This document shows, in pieces, positions 1-6,292 of a stretch of DNA of 6,292 bases; position 1 is the stretch's first letter; each line of letters starts with the position of its first letter. The notes under the pieces are model-generated. The model was not told the origin of the DNA, ran no database searches, and saw only the letters and a program-made list of their open reading frames with translations. Made by a program: the position numbers and the translations under genes. The stretch covers positions 1 to 6,292 of the forward strand of contig JASHXX010000223.1 in assembly GCA_030043335.1 (NCBI GenBank). Reading direction: 5' to 3'. The stretch comes from Xanthobacteraceae bacterium. Its GTDB lineage: Bacteria > Pseudomonadota > Alphaproteobacteria > Rhizobiales > Xanthobacteraceae.

Positions 1-115
1 GGGCCGCTGGCCCTGCTGACCGCCCTGCTGGCCCTGTTGATCCTGGCCCTGCTGGCCTTGCTGACCCTGCTGCGGGCCGCGCTGCTGCCGGCGCCGATCC
101 TGGCCTTGCTGGAAG
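1..115 (-). repeat. Gln/Gly-coding low-complexity tract
   Basis: Imperfect CAG/GGC/CAA codon repeats in the minus-strand reading encode a Gln-Gly tail (units such as QQG and QGQ) from about residue 654 of the DUF4175 protein to the window edge. The repeat is degenerate at the nucleotide level. Gln/Gly stretches are typical of the C-terminus in this family, so I read it as part of the protein and not as an inserted element. Such tracts can vary in length between strains. Confidence 0.7.
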
Positions 116-2076
116 GTGCGGTCGCGCAGCTCCTGCTGCTGCTGGATCATGTCACCGAGCTCGTCGAGCTCCGGCATCATGTCGCCGAGATCATCGCCGT
201 TCATGTCCGGGCTCGCCATCTGCAGGTTCTCCATCATCTGCTGGAGTTCCTGCAGCAGCTGCCGCGCGGCATCCTTGGCGCCGTTGCGCGCCAGGTTCTC
301 GAGCCGGTCGAGCATGCTCTTGAGATCCTGCGGCCGCACCGCGCGCGAATTGCGGTCGAGCGGCCGGGCGAGCTGCTGATTGTTCTTCAGCTGCTCCTGC
401 ATCGCCTGCATGTAGCGATCCATCGCTGCGCGCAGCTGGTCCATGAGCTGCTTTAGGTCCTGGTCGCTGGCGCCGCGATCGAGCGCCTGCCGCAATGCCT
501 CCTCGGCATTGCGCAACGCCGCCTGGGCCTCGGAGATATCGCCGTCCTCGAGCCCGACCGCCATCGACCACAGCCGCGCCACTACATCGCGCAAATCGTC
601 GTCGCTCTTGGCGCGGACAAGCGACCAGAAGATCGAGCGCAGCCCGAGATAGACGCCGGCATCGGGGGTGAATTTTTCCGGCGCGGTCGCGAGCGCATCG
701 AGCGCGGTGATGACGAGCGGCCGCGCATTGGCGTCGAGCGCGAGATTGCGGCGCTGCTCGATCAGCGCCTGCGCCAACGGCTTGGTGAAGACGCGCTCCG
801 GCAGACGCAGGGCGAACGGCTCGCTCCTGCCCTCGTTGCCGCCCTCGTCGCGTGCGACGAGCGTCATCACCACTTCGGCGCCGGCCCAGGGATGGTTGGT
901 CAGATCCTTGATGGTCTGGGCGGCGCCGCTGCGGGTGCGCGCCTGCGGCAGCACCAGCGCGAATTCGGGCGCGCCGAACAGCGGATGCCCCCCCGCGCCC
1001 TCGGCCGGCGTCTGATCCTTGCGCGCGAATGTCGCCAGCGCCTGGATCACGCCGTAATCGTCCTCGACCCGGTAGGAGAGGAGGAGCGAGCCGCGCCGCT
1101 GCTGTTCGGGATCCTTGGCCAGCGCGATGCTCGGCGGCTTGTCCGGAATGACGGCGAACGACCAGGCGAGATCGTCGCCGACGCCGCGCAGCGCCGCGGT
1201 TCCGTCGCCAGCGATCTTGAAGCGTAATTCCTGCGTGCCGGCCGGCACCGCTGCCGGCTCCTTCGCCGGCGTCACGCCGCCCCTTCCGGAAATATCGAGA
1301 CTGAGCTTGCCGGTCGCTCGCACGACGAGCGTGCTGCCGACCGGAACGGCAAGCGGAGCGTCGGTGCGGCCGGCCTCGGCGCGAGCGGGCTCCCCCGGAT
1401 GAATGCCGGCGAGGATGACCGGCGGCTTGCCGGTGTAGGCGGGCGGCGTGACCCAGGCGTCGATGCGGAAATTCGCCGGCAGCACCACGCCCTGCCAGTC
1501 GAAGGCCGCGGCGACGCGCTTCCAACGCTCGCCGCCGGCGGCGACGAAGGTGGCGATGCAGGCGATCAGGACGAAGCCGCGCAGCGCATACGGATCGCGC
1601 AGCGCGAGCCGCGGCGCGGGCCAGCCGGCCTTGAACGCACGCGCGGCGGCGAGCGTGCGCGCGACATGGGCGTTCCACAGCGCGAGCGAATAGGGATCCT
1701 TCGACGTGACCGCGAGCTCATCGACGAGCGTGGTCGCCGGCCGATGGCGAAGGCCGCTGCCGCGGTCGAGCCGGCGCAGGGTTTCGGCGGCAAGCGGGAT
1801 GCGCACCGAGCGGAACGGGACTGCCGCAATGAGCGCAAGGAGCACGAACGCGAGCATCGCCGCGGCGCGGCCGAGCGGCGGCAGCCACAGCCACAGCCCG
1901 AGCCATGACAGCGTCAGGAAAAGGCCGACAGCGGTCGCGAACGTCGCCAGCGCCGGCCACAACCGCTCCCACAAAATGCTCCAGTGCGCGCGACGGATCG
2001 CCGCGCCGAGCCGCAGCCGCGCAGCCGGCTCGCTCCGAGGCGAAGCGGAAGGTTGGGTCGAGGAGGTTTCCGTCAC
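1..2076 (-). CDS. TIGR02302 family (DUF4175) membrane protein, 3' end outside the window
   Basis: Large alphaproteobacterial membrane protein of unknown function. 692 codons are visible and remain open at position 1; the family is about 850 residues long. I chose the GTG at 2076-2074 because a GGAG Shine-Dalgarno lies 7 nt upstream and the nearest upstream ATG is in another frame and soon stops. The N-terminus has hydrophobic segments at about residues 40-65 and 71-88, and a third at about 164-181. A long, probably periplasmic, region follows; it contains a VEDDYGV motif near residue 335, typical of the family. From about residue 545 the chain is rich in Gln, Met and Leu (MDQLRAAMDRYMQAMQEQL and similar) and probably helical. 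From about residue 654 it becomes a Gln/Gly low-complexity tail (QQGQQGQ type). Two or three N-terminal membrane helices followed by a Gln/Gly-rich tail is the published description of TIGR02302. It lies 108 nt downstream of lysA on the same strand. The biochemical role is unknown. Confidence 0.9.
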   Translation of the reverse strand, partial: MTETSSTQPSASPRSEPAARLRLGAAIRRAHWSILWERLWPALATFATAVGLFLTLSWLGLWLWLPPLGRAAAMLAFVLLALIAAVPFRSVRIPLAAETLRRLDRGSGLRHRPATTLVDELAVTSKDPYSLALWNAHVARTLAAARAFKAGWPAPRLALRDPYALRGFVLIACIATFVAAGGERWKRVAAAFDWQGVVLPANFRIDAWVTPPAYTGKPPVILAGIHPGEPARAEAGRTDAPLAVPVGSTLVVRATGKLSLDISGRGGVTPAKEPAAVPAGTQELRFKIAGDGTAALRGVGDDLAWSFAVIPDKPPSIALAKDPEQQRRGSLLLSYRVEDDYGVIQALATFARKDQTPAEGAGGHPLFGAPEFALVLPQARTRSGAAQTIKDLTNHPWAGAEVVMTLVARDEGGNEGRSEPFALRLPERVFTKPLAQALIEQRRNLALDANARPLVITALDALATAPEKFTPDAGVYLGLRSIFWSLVRAKSDDDLRDVVARLWSMAVGLEDGDISEAQAALRNAEEALRQALDRGASDQDLKQLMDQLRAAMDRYMQAMQEQLKNNQQLARPLDRNSRAVRPQDLKSMLDRLENLARNGAKDAARQLLQELQQMMENLQMASPDMNGDDLGDMMPELDELGDMIQQQQELRDRTFQQGQDRRRQQRGPQQGQQGQQGQDQQGQQGGQQGQRP

Positions 2077-2159
2077 CAAATTCTCCGCGAACGGCAAATC
2101 AGCATGACAACACGCTACCATGAGGGCGGGTTCAAGGCACCTCGCCCACGCCAACGGCA

Positions 2160-2180
2160 TTGCCGGCAAAGCATTAATGC
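2160..2180. repeat. Two abutting 10-bp perfect palindromes downstream of lysA
   Basis: TTGCCGGCAA (2160-2169) and GCATTAATGC (2171-2180) are each perfectly self-complementary and are separated by one base. They lie 4 nt past the lysA stop, in the 108-nt gap before the DUF4175 gene. No T-run follows on the transcribed strand, so a classical intrinsic terminator is not supported. They could be a protein-binding site, an mRNA 3' structure, or chance. Confidence 0.35.
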
Positions 2181-2184
2181 AAGA

Positions 2185-3450
2185 TCAAAGCCAGGGCGGC
2201 AGGCGGTCGAGCGCGATCAGCTCCTCGACCGTCACGCGCGGTCGGACCAGCGCCCATTCGCTATTGCGGACAAGCACTTCCGGCACAAGCGCGCGGGTGT
2301 TGTAGGTGCCCGCCTGGACCGCGCCATAGGCGCCCGCCGACATGATGGCGAGGAGGTCGCCGGGCTGCGGCTCGACCATGGTGCGGTCGAGCGCGAGAAA
2401 ATCGCCGGATTCGCACACCGGGCCGACCACGTCGGCTTTGATTCGCGGCGCCCCGATCGCGGTCTCGCGCACCGGACGGATATCGTGGTGAGCCTCATAG
2501 AGTGTCGGGCGCACGAGATCGTTCATGCCGGCATCGACGATGACGAAGGTCTTGGCCTCGCCGCGCTTCACATAGAGCACGCGGGTCACGAGTATCCCGG
2601 CGTTGCCGACGATGAGCCGGCCCGGCTCGAAAATGAGCCGGCAGCCGAGGCCGCGCGTCGCGCGCTTGACCACGGCGGCGTAGGCATCGGGATCTGGCGG
2701 CGGCTCGTTGTCTTCGCGATAGGGAATGCCGAGGCCGCCGCCGAGATCGACATGGCTGATGGCATGGCCGTCCGCGCGCAGCACCTGGACGAGGTCTGCG
2801 AGCAGCGCGAAAGCGTCGCCGAACGGGTTGAGCTCGGTGATCTGGCTGCCGATATGCATGTCGACGCCGACAACGCGCACGTCCTCAAGCCTGGCGGCGC
2901 GGGCGTAGGCGTCGCGGGCGCGGCTGATCGGAATGCCGAATTTGCTCTCGGCGGTGCCGGTCGCGATCTTCTTGTGGGTCTTCGGATCGATGTCGGGATT
3001 GACGCGGATCGAGATGTCGACCGAGCGGCCTTTGCCGGCAGCGATCGCCGCGAGGCGCTCAAGCTCGGTCTCGGATTCGAGGTTGACGCACAGAATCCCG
3101 TGCTCAACCGCAAGCGCGAGCTCATGCTCGGTCTTGCCGACGCCGGAGAACATGATCTTGTCCGGCGGGACGCCGGCATTCCGGGCGCGCAAAAGCTCGC
3201 CGGCCGAGACTACGTCGGCGCCGGCGCCGAGCCGGGCGAGCGTCGCGATCACGGCCTGATTGGAATTAGCCTTCATCGCGTAGCAGACCAGCGCGTCCAC
3301 GTCGGCGAAGGCGCCGGCGAACACCCGGTAGTGGCGCTCCAGCGTCGCGCTCGCATAGCAATAGAACGGCGTGCCGACCGCGCGCGCGAGTGCGGCAAGA
3401 TCGACGGCCTCGGCACAAAGAACGCCGTTGCGATAGGCGAAGTGGTGCAT
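2185..3450 (-). CDS. lysA: Diaminopimelate decarboxylase LysA
   Basis: PLP-dependent enzyme that decarboxylates meso-2,6-diaminopimelate to L-lysine, the last step of lysine synthesis; cytoplasmic. The protein is 421 residues, normal for the family. The N-terminal alanine-racemase-like barrel carries the PLP lysine at K60 in YAMKAN, HIGSQ at 199-203, the phosphate-binding GGGLG at 237-241 and EPGR at 275-278. The C-terminal domain has the CESGD motif at 346-350, whose cysteine contributes to the active site across the dimer interface. The ATG at 3450 is well fixed because an in-frame TAA lies only four codons upstream (3462-3460). There is no good Shine-Dalgarno before it (AAACAGCCGCC). The lipoprotein gene lies 71 nt upstream on the same strand and the DUF4175 gene 108 nt downstream, so co-transcription is plausible. 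A repeat remnant occupies most of the leader. Confidence 0.97.
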   Translation of the reverse strand: MHHFAYRNGVLCAEAVDLAALARAVGTPFYCYASATLERHYRVFAGAFADVDALVCYAMKANSNQAVIATLARLGAGADVVSAGELLRARNAGVPPDKIMFSGVGKTEHELALAVEHGILCVNLESETELERLAAIAAGKGRSVDISIRVNPDIDPKTHKKIATGTAESKFGIPISRARDAYARAARLEDVRVVGVDMHIGSQITELNPFGDAFALLADLVQVLRADGHAISHVDLGGGLGIPYREDNEPPPDPDAYAAVVKRATRGLGCRLIFEPGRLIVGNAGILVTRVLYVKRGEAKTFVIVDAGMNDLVRPTLYEAHHDIRPVRETAIGAPRIKADVVGPVCESGDFLALDRTMVEPQPGDLLAIMSAGAYGAVQAGTYNTRALVPEVLVRNSEWALVRPRVTVEELIALDRLPPWL

Positions 3451-3460
3451 GGCGGCTGTT

Positions 3461-3503
3461 TAGAGCATGATCGCGAAAACGGGAACCCGGATCTCGAAAA
3501 AGC
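3461..3503. repeat. Degenerate GAGCATGATC-type interspersed repeat, half element
   Basis: The segment begins TAGAGCATGATC, continues GCGAAAACGGGAACCCGG and ends in a TCTCGAAAAAG-like stretch. It resembles the left part of an extragenic repeat that I recall as abundant in Bradyrhizobium-like genomes (GAGCATGATC, then GAAAA, an AACCGG core, CGAAAA, and GATCATGCTC). The closing GATCATGCTC arm is missing, so this looks like a truncated or decayed copy. A small inverted repeat, CGGG-AA-CCCG, sits inside. It occupies the lipoprotein-lysA gap and supplies the TAA just upstream of the lysA start. The family assignment is from memory. Confidence 0.55.
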
Positions 3504-3521
3504 GCAGCGGCGCGGCCGTGG

Positions 3522-3854
3522 TCAGCGCACCAGCAGCGGATCGAGCAAAAACGGTTTCGGCTGACCGGGCGTCGCCGCCGGATTGCCTTCGGCATCGAAG
3601 CCGGTCTTCGCCGCGATGGTCTGCGACGTCGCCGCGGCATTCGGCGCCGGGCCGGCGGCGGCCGGCACGGCCGCGGTCGAGGCGACACCCGGCGGGGGCG
3701 TATTGAGCGGCGCGTTGGTCGCGGAAGGAACCGCCTGGATCGTAGGACCGGGCGGCAATTCCGGAGGCCCGGCGCGGCCACAGGCCGACACGCCGAGGCC
3801 GGCGACGACGACCGCGGCAAGCGCAAGCGGGATCGGGAGGCGAGCCAAGGTCAA
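3522..3854 (-). CDS. lptM: Small lipoprotein, LptM-like (LPAM_2 type)
   Basis: Predicted 110-residue lipoprotein. I start it at the TTG at 3854-3852, with GGAG five nt upstream. A longer ATG-started reading from 3926 would add 24 residues lacking signal-peptide character and would place the hydrophobic core too far in. From the TTG the protein has a short N-terminus, a hydrophobic core at about residues 6-22 and a VSAC lipobox, with the lipidated cysteine at residue 25. The mature end CGRAGPPELPPG matches the CG..GP..PP start of the LPAM_2/LptM (formerly YifL) group. In enterobacteria LptM helps the outer-membrane LptD/LptE LPS translocon mature. The rest is Pro/Ala/Gly-rich and probably disordered, with PKPFLLDPLLVR at the C-terminus. 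It sits between argH (87 nt) and lysA (71 nt), a familiar position for this gene in Rhizobiales. The LptM function is transferred from a short motif, so it is less certain than the lipoprotein call. Confidence 0.8.
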   Translation of the reverse strand: MTLARLPIPLALAAVVVAGLGVSACGRAGPPELPPGPTIQAVPSATNAPLNTPPPGVASTAAVPAAAGPAPNAAATSQTIAAKTGFDAEGNPAATPGQPKPFLLDPLLVR

Positions 3855-3921
3855 AACGGCTCCAGGTTGCTCGATACGACGCCCACCATAGCAGATCAGG
3901 GCGCCGCGGCGACATTGTGTC

Positions 3922-3935
3922 GGCAACGTCTTGCC
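3922..3935. other. Small hairpin downstream of argH
   Basis: GGCAA-CGTC-TTGCC gives a 5-bp stem with a 4-nt loop, starting 6 nt past the argH stop codon. No U-run follows in the direction of argH transcription, so it may be an mRNA 3' structure but is not a convincing terminator. Read-through into the lipoprotein gene is therefore possible. Confidence 0.3.
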
Positions 3936-3941
3936 AGGGCG

Positions 3942-5330
3942 TTACGCCTTATTCTGCAGGCGCTTGAACCAACGTTTGGCTTGCGTACGCACGTTCTTAG
4001 GCGCGGTGCCGCCGAAGACGGCGCGGCTCTTCACCGAATTCTCGACCGAGAGGACGCCAAAGACCGCCTTGGTGATACGCGGCTCGACCTCCTGCATGGC
4101 CGCAAGCGGCAGCTTGTCGAGCGCCAGCCCCGCCGCCGCCGCCTTCGCCACCAGGCGGCCGGTCAGGTGGTGAGCCTCGCGAAACGGCAGCTTGAGGGTC
4201 TGGGTGAGCCAGTCGGCAAGGTCGGTCGCGGTGGCATAGCCCTCGCCCGCCGCCTGCCGCATGCGCGCGACATCGGGCTCAAGGTCGCGCACCATGCCGG
4301 TCATGGCCGCGATTGAGAGCGAAAGCGTCGAAAGCGCGTCAATCGCGCCTTCCTTGTCCTCCTGCATGTCCTTCTGATAGGCGAGCGGCAGCCCCTTCAT
4401 CACCACAAGGAGCGCGGTCAGCGCGCCGACGATGCGGCCGGCTTTCGCCCGGACGAGCTCGGCCGCGTCGGGATTGCGCTTCTGCGGCATGATCGAGGAG
4501 CCGGTCGAGAATTTGTCCGACAGCCGGACTAGGCCGGAAAACGGCGAGGACCAGATCACGATTTCCTCGGCAAAGCGCGACAAATGCAGCGCGGTGATCG
4601 CGCAAGCCGACAACGTCTCCAGCACGAAATCGCGGTCGGCGACGGCGTCGAGCGAGTTTGCCATCGGCCGCGTAAAGCCGAGCGCCTTCGCGGACATGGC
4701 GCGGTCGATCGGAAACGACGTGCCGGCGAGCGCGGCGGCGCCGAGCGGGCTTTCGTTGAGCCGCGCGCGGGCGTCGGCGAAGCGGCCGCGGTCGCGCGCC
4801 GCCATTTCCACATAGGCCAGGAGGTGGTGACCGAACGTCACCGGCTGTGCGGTTTGCAGGTGCGTGAAGCCTGGCATCACGGTTGCCGCATGGTCGAGCG
4901 CCTTCTCGGCGAGCGCGCGCTGATAGACCGCGAGTGCAGTGTCGATGCGGTCGATCGCGTCGCGCACCCACAGCCGAAAATCGGTCGCGACCTGATCGTT
5001 GCGGGAGCGCGCGGTGTGCAGCCGGCCGGCGGCCGGCCCGATCAACTCGGCGAGCCGGCTCTCGACATTCATGTGGATGTCCTCAAGCGCGCGCTTGAAG
5101 CTGAACGTGCCAGCCTCGATCTCTGACAGGATCGTGTCTAGACCGTGAGCGATGCGCTTTGCATCCTGTGCGCTGATGATGGCGGTTTGGCCGAGCATCG
5201 CGGCGTGAGCCTTGCTCGCGGCGATATCCTGCCGGTAAAGGTGGCGGTCGAAATCGATCGAGGCGTTGATCTCCTCCATGATCGGATCGGGCTGCGAGCC
5301 GAAGCGTCCGCCCCACATTTTGTTGGTCAT
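3942..5330 (-). CDS. argH: Argininosuccinate lyase ArgH
   Basis: Cleaves argininosuccinate to L-arginine and fumarate, the last step of arginine synthesis; a cytoplasmic homotetramer of the fumarase/aspartase superfamily. The protein is 462 residues, the usual length. The start [20 protein letters not shown] is typical for proteobacterial ArgH and fixes the ATG at 5330, although the frame stays open for more than 900 nt upstream as a shadow of tlpA. Conserved blocks are HTARSRNDQ at 105-113, [14 protein letters not shown] at 156-169 (with the active-site His) and the superfamily signature [12 protein letters not shown] at 277-288, a mobile loop holding the catalytic serine. All key residues are present. 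The Shine-Dalgarno is weak (GGACG about 5 nt upstream). It diverges from tlpA across 24 nt, so its promoter must overlap the tlpA 5' coding region. It is followed by the lipoprotein gene and lysA on the same strand. Confidence 0.97.
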   Translation of the reverse strand: MTNKMWGGRFGSQPDPIMEEINASIDFDRHLYRQDIAASKAHAAMLGQTAIISAQDAKRIAHGLDTILSEIEAGTFSFKRALEDIHMNVESRLAELIGPAAGRLHTARSRNDQVATDFRLWVRDAIDRIDTALAVYQRALAEKALDHAATVMPGFTHLQTAQPVTFGHHLLAYVEMAARDRGRFADARARLNESPLGAAALAGTSFPIDRAMSAKALGFTRPMANSLDAVADRDFVLETLSACAITALHLSRFAEEIVIWSSPFSGLVRLSDKFSTGSSIMPQKRNPDAAELVRAKAGRIVGALTALLVVMKGLPLAYQKDMQEDKEGAIDALSTLSLSIAAMTGMVRDLEPDVARMRQAAGEGYATATDLADWLTQTLKLPFREAHHLTGRLVAKAAAAGLALDKLPLAAMQEVEPRITKAVFGVLSVENSVKSRAVFGGTAPKNVRTQAKRWFKRLQNKA

Positions 5331-5354
5331 GATGCGTCCGCCGAGGCTCAAATA
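5331..5354. promoter_or_regulatory. 24-nt divergent argH/tlpA intergenic gap
   Basis: This is the only non-coding sequence between the two divergent starts. It holds the tlpA Shine-Dalgarno GAGG (5343-5346) and the weak argH leader. It is too short for two sigma70 promoters, so promoter elements for each gene must lie at least partly inside the other gene's coding sequence. I could not pick out a convincing -35/-10 pair for either. Confidence 0.4.
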
Positions 5355-6035
5355 GTGACCGAACACTCCGCAATGCCGCGCCGCAGGCTGGCGCGCCTGC
5401 GCCTTGCTGCCGTCGCCGTCGCGGCGGCGATGCTCGCCGTGCTGGCGGGGGTATACGGGATTGACCGTCTGCGAGGCAATCCAGACGGCGCCGCCTGCGC
5501 TGGCGCGGTTAAGACCGCGGGCCGGATCGCGCCGCTCGCGCGCGGCGAAGTCGCGGCGCTTACGATGAGCCGCCGCGCGTTCCGCGTCCCCGACCTCGCC
5601 TTCAAGGACGCCGAAGGCCGCACGCAGACGCTCGGCAATTGGCGCGGCCGCACCGTTCTTCTTAATCTTTGGGCGACCTGGTGCGTGCCCTGCCGCAAGG
5701 AGATGCCGGCCCTCGACGCGCTCGAAGCCGACCTGGGCGGGCCGAATTTCGAGGTCGTGGCGGTCAATATCGACACCCGCGACCCGGGAAAGCCGCTTGC
5801 CTTTCTCAAGGAGGTCGGCGTGACCCACCTCGCCTACTACTCCGACCCGAGCGCCAAGGCGTTTCAGGACCTGAAACTTGCCGGCAAGGCGTTCGGCATG
5901 CCGACGACGCTCATCGTCGATCGTTCCGGCTGCGAGATCGGCGAAATGGCCGGCCCCGCCGACTGGGCGAGCCCGGACGGGCTCAAGCTCGTCAGCGCGG
6001 CGCTCGCCGACGACAACAGCAATCTCACACGCTGA
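5355..6035 (+). CDS. tlpA: TlpA-like membrane-anchored thioredoxin (thiol:disulfide interchange protein)
   Basis: Membrane-anchored periplasmic thioredoxin-like reductase. In Bradyrhizobium, TlpA reduces CuA-site cysteines and the copper chaperone ScoI during cytochrome aa3 oxidase assembly. The 226-residue product has an Arg-rich N-terminus, one membrane anchor at about residues 16-36, then a thioredoxin fold with the active site WCVPC (C110 and C113) and the cis-proline loop GMPTT (P183). Two further cysteines, C48 and C193, lie 62 residues before and 83 after C110. As I recall it, that matches the structural disulfide C10-C155 around active-site C72 in Bradyrhizobium TlpA. The GTG at 5355 is preferred because GAGG lies 8 nt upstream; the ATG at 5373 would give 220 residues and also keep the anchor. 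It is divergent from argH, and its last codons overlap the convergent small gene by 11 nt. Substrates in this organism are inferred. Confidence 0.93.
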   Translation: MTEHSAMPRRRLARLRLAAVAVAAAMLAVLAGVYGIDRLRGNPDGAACAGAVKTAGRIAPLARGEVAALTMSRRAFRVPDLAFKDAEGRTQTLGNWRGRTVLLNLWATWCVPCRKEMPALDALEADLGGPNFEVVAVNIDTRDPGKPLAFLKEVGVTHLAYYSDPSAKAFQDLKLAGKAFGMPTTLIVDRSGCEIGEMAGPADWASPDGLKLVSAALADDNSNLTR

Positions 6036-6045
6036 TATTGAGATT
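6021..6045. terminator. Possible bidirectional stem-loop at the convergent gene ends
   Basis: AATCTCA (6021-6027) and TGAGATT (6039-6045) form a 7-bp inverted repeat around an 11-nt loop that contains the tlpA stop; the stop of the opposing small gene lies in the left arm. The site suits a shared terminator for the convergent genes. The stem is AT-rich and short, with no real U-tract, so it is a weak candidate. Confidence 0.3.
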
Positions 6046-6222
6046 TGTGCCCAAGCCAGCCGGAACGTTGGCGAGCGGCGCGAAGCTTTGCTGCGCGGCG
6101 TCAACGAGCTGCGCGACCGACGAGCCGGCTTGCGGATCCATCCGCGCCAGCGACGCGGCAACAGCGAGCTGCAATTGGCCGACCTGGGCGCTGAACAGTG
6201 CAGATATGAGGCTTGTATCCAT
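6025..6222 (-). CDS. Small YjfB-like putative motility protein
   Basis: Small acidic, Ala/Gln-rich soluble protein of 65 residues from [21 protein letters not shown] to the C-terminal GTNLNISV. A short amphipathic N-terminal helix starting MD, a central helix and a G-x-N-(L/I)-(D/N)-I end resemble the YjfB family (putative motility protein, named after Bacillus subtilis YjfB). The role of that family is not established. The ATG at 6222 fits the family start but has no strong Shine-Dalgarno. The frame stays open upstream to the window edge, with other ATGs at 6276 and 6267, so an Ala/Pro-rich extension (about 18 residues from 6276) or a longer protein cannot be excluded. It converges on tlpA with an 11-nt coding overlap. 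Family assignment rests on pattern recall and is moderate; that the frame is coding is supported by its protein-like composition. Confidence 0.6.
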   Translation of the reverse strand: MDTSLISALFSAQVGQLQLAVAASLARMDPQAGSSVAQLVDAAQQSFAPLANVPAGLGTNLNISV

Positions 6223-6292
6223 CGCCGGGTCTTTCGCGGGCGCCGGAGCGGCAGCACTACTTTGCATTGCGCGCATAAGGTTCAGGAAGTCT

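Noticed and set aside
37..456. Leu-rich plus-strand open frame at the left edge
   Set aside because: It is the antisense reading of Gln/Gly and Gln/Leu codons in the DUF4175 tail, not a hydrophobic membrane protein gene.
191..1678. 495-codon minus-strand open frame inside the DUF4175 region
   Set aside because: It is in a different frame from the 692-codon reading that carries the membrane helices and family motifs; its Arg/Ala-rich product is a frame shadow.
2077..2140. Possible sigma70 promoter before the DUF4175 gene (TTGAAC, 17 nt, TGTTGT)
   Set aside because: The -10 match is poor (3 of 6), and such matches are expected by chance in a gap of this size.
3499..3520. GCGC-loop-GCGC followed by TTTTT after the lipoprotein gene
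   Set aside because: The stem is only 4 bp, so an intrinsic terminator is not convincing; the T-run belongs to the repeat remnant.
1984..3564. 526-codon plus-strand open frame opposite lysA
   Set aside because: It is antisense to a fully supported lysA, its product is rich in Arg, Asp, Ala and His with no recognisable domain, and it arises from high GC3 coding sequence.
5145..5354. 70-codon N-terminal extension of tlpA
   Set aside because: It would lie antisense within argH and put about 85 residues before the membrane anchor; the GTG at 5355 has a good Shine-Dalgarno and gives a family-like length.
5331..6257. In-frame 309-codon upstream extension of argH
   Set aside because: The frame is open only because it runs antisense to tlpA; ArgH has a canonical N-terminus beginning at 5330 and a normal length from there.

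Overview
This window is high-GC chromosomal DNA from an alphaproteobacterium, most likely of the order Hyphomicrobiales (Rhizobiales), near Bradyrhizobium, Rhodopseudomonas or Xanthobacteraceae. Four things suggest this. A TIGR02302-type (DUF4175) protein, a family confined to alphaproteobacteria, sits downstream of lysA. The TlpA-like thioredoxin has the four-cysteine layout known from Bradyrhizobium TlpA. The genes are ordered tlpA <-> argH - lptM - lysA - TIGR02302. A degenerate copy of what looks like the GAGCATGATC-type interspersed repeat of Bradyrhizobium-like genomes lies just before lysA. The taxon is inferred from gene content, not from a search.

Layout. A leftward block fills most of the window: argH (5330 to 3942, argininosuccinate lyase), a small TTG-started lipoprotein gene of the LptM type (3854 to 3522), lysA (3450 to 2185, diaminopimelate decarboxylase), and the first 692 codons of a large TIGR02302/DUF4175 membrane protein (2076 to beyond position 1). 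The gaps between these genes are 87, 71 and 108 nt, so they could form one transcription unit, possibly with internal promoters. Rightward, tlpA (5355 to 6035) diverges from argH across only 24 nt. At the right edge a small leftward gene (6222 to 6025), resembling YjfB-type putative motility proteins, converges on tlpA, and the two coding ends overlap by 11 nt.

Function. argH makes the last step of arginine synthesis. lysA makes the last step of lysine synthesis from meso-diaminopimelate, the same intermediate used for peptidoglycan. The lipoprotein, the DUF4175 protein and TlpA all belong to the cell envelope, so the locus mixes amino-acid synthesis with envelope assembly. No stretch longer than about 110 nt lacks a gene. 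The very long open frames on opposite strands here come from high GC3 coding sequence and are not genes.

I see no mobile element, CRISPR array, RNA gene, defence system or other undescribed system. The modest points of interest are the repeat remnant before lysA, the tight divergent and convergent gene junctions, and the uncharacterised DUF4175 and YjfB-like proteins.
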